Origin: Prevotella sp. UBA2809
GTDB lineage: Bacteria > Bacteroidota > Bacteroidia > Bacteroidales > Bacteroidaceae
Assembly: GCA_002351725.1 (NCBI GenBank)
Contig: DEHD01000025.1
Coordinates: 126,353 to 190,352 of the forward strand
Reading direction: 5' to 3'
Length of the DNA stretch: 64,000 nt
Shown: positions 58,013 to 64,000 of the stretch, one piece after another
Numbering within the stretch: the stretch's first letter is position 1
How the letters are laid out: the number at the start of each line of letters is the position of its first letter
Notes under the pieces: generated by a model
Told to the model about the DNA's origin: nothing
The model's input: the letters and a program-made list of their open reading frames with translations, nothing else
Database searches by the model: none
Made by a program: the position numbers and the translations under genes

Positions 58013-59476
58013 ATGAAAATAGGTTTCGATAACGACAAATATCTCAAGATACAGTCTGAGCATATTAAGGAACGCATTGCTCAGTTCGACGGTAAGCTTT
58101 ACATGGAGTTGGGTGGTAAGTTGTTTGACGACCACCATGCATCACGAGTTCTGCCAGGATTCAAGCCCGACAGTAAGCTCCGCATGCTTGCCCAGTTGCG
58201 CGACAGCATCGAGATTGTCATCGTGGTAAGTGCTGAGGACATCGAGAAGAACAAGGTACGTGCCGACCTCGGCATCACCTACGATGAGGATGTACTGCGC
58301 CTTCGCGATGAGTTTATGAGCCGCAACTTCATGGTAGGTAGCGTAGTGATTACACACTACAACGGTCAGCATGCAGCCGACCAGTTCCGTCATCGTCTGG
58401 AGCGTGAGGGCATCAAGTCATACTTCCACTACCCCATCGACGGCTATCCCCACAACGTGGAGCTGATTGCCAGTGATGAGGGCTTCGGCAAGAACGACTA
58501 TGTAGAGACATCACGCCCTCTGGTCATCGTTACAGCTCCTGGTCCTGGTAGCGGTAAGATGGCTACCTGTCTGAGTCAGCTGTACAACGAGAACAAGCGT
58601 GGTATACGTGCCGGTTACGCCAAGTTTGAGACATTCCCCGTTTGGAACCTGCCACTTAAGCACCCTGTAAACATCGCCTACGAGGCAGCTACTGCCGACC
58701 TGAACGATGTGAACATGATTGACCCATTCCACCTAGAGGCATACAACAAGACTGCCGTGAACTACAATCGCGACATCGAGATCTTCCCCGTATTGAATGC
58801 ACTCTTCGAGGGTATCTATGGTGAGAATCCATATAAGTCGCCTACAGACATGGGCGTAAACATGGTTGGATTCTGCATCTGCGACGATGAGGTATGCTGC
58901 AAGGCTTCAAAGGATGAGATTATCCGTCGATTCTACGATGCTACCAACAAGATGGCCGACGGTGCTGACAACGAGAGCGAAGTAAACAAGATACGTATGC
59001 TCTTCAATCAGGCAAAAATTACAACCGCCTTCCGTCCTGTTACCACAGCTGCATATGAGAAGAAGATCGAGACCGGTCAGCAGGCTGCTGCCATCGAACT
59101 TGAAGACGGCACCATCATCACTGCTAAGTCAACCCCACTGCTGGGATGCAGTGCTGCTCTGCTCATCAATGCCATGAAGCATCTGGCAGAGATTGACCAC
59201 GAGGCCAAGCTGATTCCACAGAGTCTGATTGAACCCGTTCAGAAGACAAAGATTGAATACCTGGGTGGTAAGAACCCACGTCTGCATACCGACGAGGTAC
59301 TTGTTGCTCTGAGTGTACTCTCTAACGACGACGATAATTGTCGTAAGGCTCTTGAGCAGTTGCCAAAACTGCGTGGCTGTCAGGTACACACTACAGTCAT
59401 GCTGAGCGAGGTTGACCGCAAGATTTTCAAGAAGCTTGGTTGCGGACTTACCTGCGACCCGGTGAAGAAAAAGTAA
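58013..59476 (+). CDS. DUF1846 family protein
   Basis: A 487-residue soluble protein matching the DUF1846 family over its full length. Typical stretches are GFDNDKYLKIQSEHIKERIA at the N-terminus, KLYMELGGKLFDDHHASRVL (about 28-47), VTAPGPGSGKMATCLSQLYN (about 172-191), an ATP/phosphate-binding-looking loop, and FRPVTTAAYEKKIETG near 343. The family is widespread but has no firm biochemical role; a nucleotide-binding activity is plausible from PGPGSGKMA. It lies 2-3 bp from two paralogous MFS transporters, which suggests that it acts on or is controlled by what they carry. Confidence 0.92.
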   Translation: MKIGFDNDKYLKIQSEHIKERIAQFDGKLYMELGGKLFDDHHASRVLPGFKPDSKLRMLAQLRDSIEIVIVVSAEDIEKNKVRADLGITYDEDVLRLRDEFMSRNFMVGSVVITHYNGQHAADQFRHRLEREGIKSYFHYPIDGYPHNVELIASDEGFGKNDYVETSRPLVIVTAPGPGSGKMATCLSQLYNENKRGIRAGYAKFETFPVWNLPLKHPVNIAYEAATADLNDVNMIDPFHLEAYNKTAVNYNRDIEIFPVLNALFEGIYGENPYKSPTDMGVNMVGFCICDDEVCCKASKDEIIRRFYDATNKMADGADNESEVNKIRMLFNQAKITTAFRPVTTAAYEKKIETGQQAAAIELEDGTIITAKSTPLLGCSAALLINAMKHLAEIDHEAKLIPQSLIEPVQKTKIEYLGGKNPRLHTDEVLVALSVLSNDDDNCRKALEQLPKLRGCQVHTTVMLSEVDRKIFKKLGCGLTCDPVKKK

Positions 59477-59479
59477 TAT

Positions 59480-60832
59480 ATGACCGAGGCGATTCGTCAT
59501 CGACTAAACGATTCTCCTTTTGCGAGATGGACAGTGCTCATCATCGTGGCAACAGCCATGATGATGGGCTACTTCGTTAATGACGTTATGTCTCCACTTG
59601 AGACATTGCTGGAGATGCCCCGAAGTCAAGGTGGACTTGGTTGGACACCATCCGACTATGGTTTCTTCTCAGGTGCCGGTAGCTTTATAAATGTATTCCT
59701 GCTGATGCTCTTCTTCTCGGGATTGATTCTCGATAAGATGGGTATCCGTTTTACCGGTGTTCTTGCTTGCTCGCTTATGGCATTAGGAACACTGTTGAAA
59801 CTATATGGAGTAACAACCGATTTCGGTGATGCCGAGATAGTTGTATTCGGTTTCCAATTACCCATGTCGGTTGCCGTAGCAAGTTTAGGTTTTTCGATAT
59901 TCGGTGTAGGATATGAGATGACCGGCATCACCGTATCGAAAGCAATGGTACGCTGGTTTACCGGACACGAACTTGCTTTGGCCATGGGCATACAGTTGGC
60001 GATGGCACGTTTAGGAACAGCTGCAGCTCTAAGTATCTCCGCCCCTATCGCCCGTCACTTCTCGCTGTCAACACCACTACTGGTATCGTTTGCATTCCTT
60101 ATCATCGGATTATTGGCTTTTTTGGTATTCTGCGTGATGGATAGAAAGCTGGATTCCAACGGCAATAGTACGGAAAGTGATTCGAGTGATGAAAGTGAGG
60201 AATTCCGTTTTTCGGATATTGGGGTTACGCTTCGCAACCCAGGATTCTGGCTCATTACACTCTTCTGTGTTCTGTTCTATTCGGCCGTATCACCATTCCT
60301 TAAGTTCTCTACCAAGCTGATGGTAATGAAATATGGAGTAGATGCTGATTTAGCCGGATTCTTCTCATCGATAGCACCATTCGGAACTATCTTGATGACG
60401 CCGCTCTTCGGTCTTATATACGACCGCTACGGCAAGGGAGTTACCTTGGTTATTACAGGAGCATTGATGCTTACTGCCGTTCACTTTGGTTTCTCGTTGC
60501 CAATACACAGCAGCACCATAGCAATAGCATTAATGGTGACATTAAGCATTGGTTACTCTTTGGCTCCTGCAGCACTTTGGCCTTGTGTGCCAAAGATTAT
60601 CCCACTAAAGTGTCTGGGTACAGCATATTCAATGATTTTCTTTATTCAGAACTTCGGACGAGCTATTATCCCTATGTTTGTTGGAAAAGCTAACGAGACC
60701 GATCCAACCTATACAACATCAATGCTGATATTTGGTTTCACCGCTCTTGGTGCAGCCGTAACAGCTATCGCCATGCTGGTTGTAGACCGCAAGAAACACT
60801 ACGGACTACAACTGCCGAATATCAAAAAGTAA
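59480..60832 (+). CDS. MFS transporter (second of a pair flanking DUF1846)
   Basis: A 450-residue, 12-segment transporter. It is a paralogue of the 56388 product: ARWTVLIIVATAMMMGYFVN, LILDKMGIRFTGVLACSLMA (motif A), YEMTGITVSKAMVRWFTGHE, ALAMGIQLAMARLG, and the C-terminal HYGLQLPNIKK line up with the first copy. It is shorter because it lacks the extra segments of the first. The start follows DUF1846 by 3 bp. Its 3' end overlaps the convergent EEP gene by 11 bp. The substrate is unknown; the pair may form a heteromeric or dual-affinity system. Confidence 0.9.
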   Translation: MTEAIRHRLNDSPFARWTVLIIVATAMMMGYFVNDVMSPLETLLEMPRSQGGLGWTPSDYGFFSGAGSFINVFLLMLFFSGLILDKMGIRFTGVLACSLMALGTLLKLYGVTTDFGDAEIVVFGFQLPMSVAVASLGFSIFGVGYEMTGITVSKAMVRWFTGHELALAMGIQLAMARLGTAAALSISAPIARHFSLSTPLLVSFAFLIIGLLAFLVFCVMDRKLDSNGNSTESDSSDESEEFRFSDIGVTLRNPGFWLITLFCVLFYSAVSPFLKFSTKLMVMKYGVDADLAGFFSSIAPFGTILMTPLFGLIYDRYGKGVTLVITGALMLTAVHFGFSLPIHSSTIAIALMVTLSIGYSLAPAALWPCVPKIIPLKCLGTAYSMIFFIQNFGRAIIPMFVGKANETDPTYTTSMLIFGFTALGAAVTAIAMLVVDRKKHYGLQLPNIKK

Positions 60833-61751
60833 ATCTTACTATCAATGGTAGATGATCGCTATAGCCCGGCTGATAGCGCATACCATTGTACGTTCTTCGA
60901 GGACGATATCCACCGTATTGGGATTCATCCTCTAGAATGAATAATGGAGAATGGATAGAGGATGAAGACACATTATTATATATATAAGGACTTGCAAGAA
61001 CATGGTCGATACTCTCCCACTCGCCCTTATATCGGTATGTGCCTTTCACCCCATTGCTACCTTGAGCATCTTTAGTAATATTCTGCAATCCGTGCTGGTA
61101 ATATGGTTGAAGACTATATCCATCGGCGCCATCATTAAAGTCACCAACAATCAATAACTTAGCATTTGGAGATACTGCATAGATAGAGTCAACCGATTGG
61201 CAAACCCTATCAGCAACAAGTTTACGAAAGGGACGAGAATAAGTTTCGCCACCGAACTTACTGGGCTGATGGACTACGAACAAGTGTAGTGTATCACCCG
61301 AAACCGTCTCACCACACACATACAGAATATCACGAGTGGCGCGCATACCCTTTATCGGTTCAACCCTGATAGGATAGCTACGGATTGGTGCGAACGTGAA
61401 TGGCGAATAAAGAAGAGCCACATCGATTCCACGCTGGTCGGGCGAAGATGTCATCAGATATTCATAGCCAGCATTACGGAGCAATGACCTCTTTGTAAGG
61501 TCACGCATCACCGAATCATTCTCTACCTCGCATAATGCAATCATATCAGGTATGCCTTCGTTGGAACAAGAAAGCAACTCCTGTGCGATGTTATTGAGTT
61601 TACACCAATAACGTTTCTTGGTCCAATGGCGAGTTGATTCCGGTAGGTACTCAACATCCTGCTTACCCTCATCATGAAGGTAATCAAAAAGATTCTCGCA
61701 ATTAAGCTCTACGAACGTAAAGAACCCTGTGAGTAAAAGACTTAAGAGCAT
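60822..61751 (-). CDS. Endonuclease/exonuclease/phosphatase-fold secreted protein
   Basis: A 309-residue protein of the EEP superfamily. A short hydrophobic N-terminus (MLLSLLLTGFFTFVEL) flows directly into ELNCENLFDYLHD, the first catalytic block (Asn and Glu ligands). Other blocks are IALCEVENDSVMRDL, LFVVHQPSKFGG, LLIVGDFNDGADG (Asp-x-Asn) and GYSDHLPLIVRF (Asp-His). These make up the metal-dependent phosphodiesterase active site. Substrates in the superfamily range from DNA to phospholipids and inositol phosphates, so the target is open. The start overlaps the 3' end of the NhaC-like gene by 10 bp. Confidence 0.88.
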   Translation of the reverse strand: MLLSLLLTGFFTFVELNCENLFDYLHDEGKQDVEYLPESTRHWTKKRYWCKLNNIAQELLSCSNEGIPDMIALCEVENDSVMRDLTKRSLLRNAGYEYLMTSSPDQRGIDVALLYSPFTFAPIRSYPIRVEPIKGMRATRDILYVCGETVSGDTLHLFVVHQPSKFGGETYSRPFRKLVADRVCQSVDSIYAVSPNAKLLIVGDFNDGADGYSLQPYYQHGLQNITKDAQGSNGVKGTYRYKGEWESIDHVLASPYIYNNVSSSSIHSPLFILEDESQYGGYRPRRTYNGMRYQPGYSDHLPLIVRFTF

Positions 61752-63151
61752 TTACGTTTGATTTTCCAACCTAAGGCTGCAACAACGATACTTGTTACCG
61801 GCGAGAGGAAATTGAAGAAACAATAAGGAAGATAAGTCAAGGTAGCAACACCAAGAACAGTACTCTGTGTAAGTCCGCAAGTGTTCCAAGGAACCAGAAC
61901 CGATGTTACCGTAGCACTATCCTCACAAGTTCTACTCAGCAATCTTGGTTCGTAACCTCTCTTGGTATATTCATCCTTGAACATTGAGCTGGCAAGCATA
62001 ATAGACAGATACTGGTCGGCAGTAGCTATGTTGCAGAACAACGATGTACCTACTGTAGATGCTACTAACGAAACAGTACTCTTGGCAAAGCGCAACACTT
62101 GTCGCATCAAATCCTGTAGCTGTCCCGTTGCCGTCAAAGCTCCACCAAAAGTCTGGGCGCAGATGATAAGCCAGATAGTTGGCATCATTCCGCTCATACC
62201 ACTGGTATGAACCAAGTCGTTCAGCATAGGCACACCTGTCTCGATATTAGTACTGCCATAAACCACCTGCATCATACCTTTATAAGACGCCAGCAGTCCC
62301 CAATCTTCAGAATCAGAGATTGCATGAACCAAGTTTGGCTGAACTAATAATCCCACAACTGCTGCTAACAGAATAGCCAAGAACAGTACCACCATCGAAG
62401 GCCAACGGCGTGCAATCATAACACCAGTAAGTACAGGTACAACCAATAGCCAAGGTGAGATTACAAACGTGTGTTGCAAGCCCTCCATAAACTCATGCAC
62501 ATTGCCATGCCCCGATACATTCATGGTGAAACCAGCAATCAGGAATATGGTGAGTGATATGCAGAATGTGGGCACAGTGGTATAGAGCATATAACGGATA
62601 TGCGTAAACAGAGGCGTACCCGATACACTCGATGCAAGTACGGTGGTATCGCTTAATGGCGACAGCTTATCGCCGAAATAAGCACCAGTGATGATAGAAC
62701 CGGCAATCCAACCATCGTCGAAACCATGAGCCTTGCCAATACCCATAAGAGCCACACCGATAGTAGCTACGGTAGTCCACGATGAACCTATCATCAGACT
62801 AACCAAAGCACACAACACGCTACTGCTGACAAGGAATACCTCAGGACGGATAATCTGCATACCATAATAGATCATGGTTGGCACGATGCCTGAAACCATC
62901 CATGTTCCACCGATAGCTCCAATAAGCAAAAGGATAATGATAGCCGGTGTACAACTGGCTATCTTATCCGTTATTTCTTTTTCAAGATTCTCCCATTCCA
63001 GTCGCTTGGTGAAATGACCGACTAAAACACTAACAGCGGCAGCCACCAACAGCGACACCTGACTAGCACCATCCAATGTTGCGTTACCGAAAACGGCAAC
63101 GCAACATGTGATGAGTACTATTAGTACTATAAATGGGATATAGGTTATCAT
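61742..63151 (-). CDS. NhaC-family Na+/H+ antiporter
   Basis: A 469-residue membrane protein with about 11-12 hydrophobic segments. NhaC-family features include TPAIIILLLIGAIGGTWMVS near 88-107, GSSWTTVATIGVALMGIGKA near 144, AGSIITGAYFGDKLSPLSDT with TVLASSVSG near 170-200 (the conserved GDKLSPLSDTT block) and CEDSATVTSVLVPWNTCGL near the C-terminus. It exchanges sodium, or a sodium/organic-anion pair, for protons at the inner membrane. It lies directly next to the POT transporter stop with no gap, forming a minus-strand unit with it and the EEP gene. Confidence 0.92.
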   Translation of the reverse strand: MITYIPFIVLIVLITCCVAVFGNATLDGASQVSLLVAAAVSVLVGHFTKRLEWENLEKEITDKIASCTPAIIILLLIGAIGGTWMVSGIVPTMIYYGMQIIRPEVFLVSSSVLCALVSLMIGSSWTTVATIGVALMGIGKAHGFDDGWIAGSIITGAYFGDKLSPLSDTTVLASSVSGTPLFTHIRYMLYTTVPTFCISLTIFLIAGFTMNVSGHGNVHEFMEGLQHTFVISPWLLVVPVLTGVMIARRWPSMVVLFLAILLAAVVGLLVQPNLVHAISDSEDWGLLASYKGMMQVVYGSTNIETGVPMLNDLVHTSGMSGMMPTIWLIICAQTFGGALTATGQLQDLMRQVLRFAKSTVSLVASTVGTSLFCNIATADQYLSIMLASSMFKDEYTKRGYEPRLLSRTCEDSATVTSVLVPWNTCGLTQSTVLGVATLTYLPYCFFNFLSPVTSIVVAALGWKIKRKCS

Positions 63152-64000
63152 TTAGCAGACCTTCTCCAGACGTTTCATCATAGCGAACATGAACAATGCT
63201 GCTACAACGCATACTGCAATGAACACGCCCCAAACTACTGTCAGGTTGATGTCGCCCCACAGATAACCACCTACTCCTACAAGCTTATTACCGATAGCGG
63301 TAGATACGAACCATCCACCCATCATCAATCCTTTGAGCTTTGGAGGAGCAACCTTTGATACAAACGAGATACCCATTGGGCTCAGCAGAAGCTCACCGAA
63401 GGTAAGGATGAGATATGTGCTAATCAGCCAGTAAGGTGATACGAACGTAGCAGCATCGCCGGCAGCCTTCTGCTCGTTAGGAGTCAGCAGACCCTGAGAA
63501 GCAACCATCATAACGATGAATGCAGATGCAGCAACAAGCATACCGTATGCAATCTTACGTGGAGGTGTTGGCTCCTTACCCTTAGATGCCAGAGAAGCGA
63601 AGATAGCCATTGATACTGGTGTCAGAGCTACTACATAGAATGGGTTGAACTGCTGGAAGATAGGTGCAGAGATTGCAACCTCGCCAGTAGCCTGAGTATA
63701 CTTATAACCCAGAATGCCAAGAGCCACAAGGATGATAGCAGCAGAGATACTCTTACCCTTTGGAGTCTTGCTCTGGAAGAGTGAGAAACCTGCATAGACG
63801 ATGAAGATAATCATTACCAGATTGATAACATCAAATGGCATTGTATCTGCACCGGTAGCCGACTTAGCTGTAAACTCATCAGCGAAGTAAGTAAGCGACA
63901 AACCATTCTGATGGAAAGCCATCCAGAAGAAGATTACAACAGCGAATACCAGACACAGAGCCACAACACGCTGAGTTGTCTCTTCCTTAGTCAGCTCTGG
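63152..64000 (-). CDS. Peptide MFS transporter (POT family), C-terminal part; cut by right window edge
   Basis: The frame is open from the stop at 63152 to base 64000, beyond a GTG at 63964, so the protein continues outside the window. About 283 residues are visible with eight or so hydrophobic segments. VFAVVIFFWMAFHQNGLSLT at the edge is the conserved POT segment, and LIFGELLLSPMGISFVSKVA-like sequence (LTFGELLLSPMG, SFVSKVAPPKLKG) plus MMGGWFVSTAIGNKLVG are diagnostic of the proton-dependent oligopeptide transporters. It imports di- and tripeptides with protons. NhaC follows directly on the same strand. Confidence 0.92.
   Translation of the reverse strand, partial: PELTKEETTQRVVALCLVFAVVIFFWMAFHQNGLSLTYFADEFTAKSATGADTMPFDVINLVMIIFIVYAGFSLFQSKTPKGKSISAAIILVALGILGYKYTQATGEVAISAPIFQQFNPFYVVALTPVSMAIFASLASKGKEPTPPRKIAYGMLVAASAFIVMMVASQGLLTPNEQKAAGDAATFVSPYWLISTYLILTFGELLLSPMGISFVSKVAPPKLKGLMMGGWFVSTAIGNKLVGVGGYLWGDINLTVVWGVFIAVCVVAALFMFAMMKRLEKVC

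Noticed and set aside
1..64000. tRNA, rRNA or riboswitch genes
   Set aside because: All spacers were read; none shows a cloverleaf, rRNA segment or recognisable aptamer.

Overview
The window looks like a chromosomal segment of a Bacteroidales bacterium, most likely Prevotella or a close relative. The evidence is the recurring Bacteroidetes-type promoter (TTTG, about 20 bp, TAnnTTTG), the near absence of purine-rich ribosome binding sites, a type III glutamine synthetase, LruC-domain, DUF3078 and DUF1573 envelope proteins, and a DsbD/YidC/S9 gene set typical of the group. No rRNA, tRNA, integrase, transposase or CRISPR array was found.

Layout. (1) 1-6.6 kb: an AT-rich minus-strand unit with an LtaS-like phosphoglycerol transferase and an acyltransferase cut by the left edge, then two tandem LruC-domain surface lipoproteins, each with its own promoter and terminator. 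(2) 6.6-11.4 kb: an accessory islet with hipBA behind a long palindromic operator, a VapE/VirE-type primase-helicase gene, a 420-bp repeat-rich non-coding region and a small cysteine-rich protein. (3) 11.4-30 kb: mostly housekeeping. It holds a DPPR-synthase-like UbiA prenyltransferase with endonuclease III; an envelope-stress operon (sorting-domain-like protein, L,D-transpeptidase, ECF sigma, membrane anti-sigma, Spy-like protein); mazG-lipoprotein-rnz; valS; a nitrogen operon (aguA-aguB-glnN-dsbD); and a FetAB-like ABC pair with a nucleotidyltransferase-fold gene. (4) 30-48 kb: an AT-rich surface-glycan region with two acyltransferases, a nine-gene minus-strand run (eight glycosyltransferases and LicD), a divergent plus-strand run of GT4 enzymes with a hexapeptide acetyltransferase, and one isolated GT2. 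No flippase or polymerase is visible. (5) 48-64 kb: core genes again. These are two small minus-strand genes separated by a terminator (a histone-like winged-helix protein and an unassigned product), aspS, DUF1573, DUF3078, then yidC-S9 peptidase-MFS-DUF1846-MFS on the plus strand, and POT transporter (cut by the right edge)-nhaC-EEP phosphatase on the minus strand.

How genes work together. aguA and aguB convert agmatine to putrescine and release ammonia, which the adjacent glutamine synthetase can capture. The ECF sigma/anti-sigma pair is embedded between a cell-wall crosslinking enzyme and a Spy-like periplasmic protein, suggesting one envelope-maintenance regulon. The glycan region combines many GT4/GT2 enzymes with LicD and acetyl/acyl decoration, pointing to a variable surface polysaccharide; homopolymer tracts and a paralogue that has lost its EX7E glutamates suggest ongoing diversification. 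The most unusual non-coding region is 10.5-10.9 kb, with three 15-bp palindromes spaced exactly 22 bp apart and seven AACGTCAT-type boxes between the helicase gene and its divergent neighbour.
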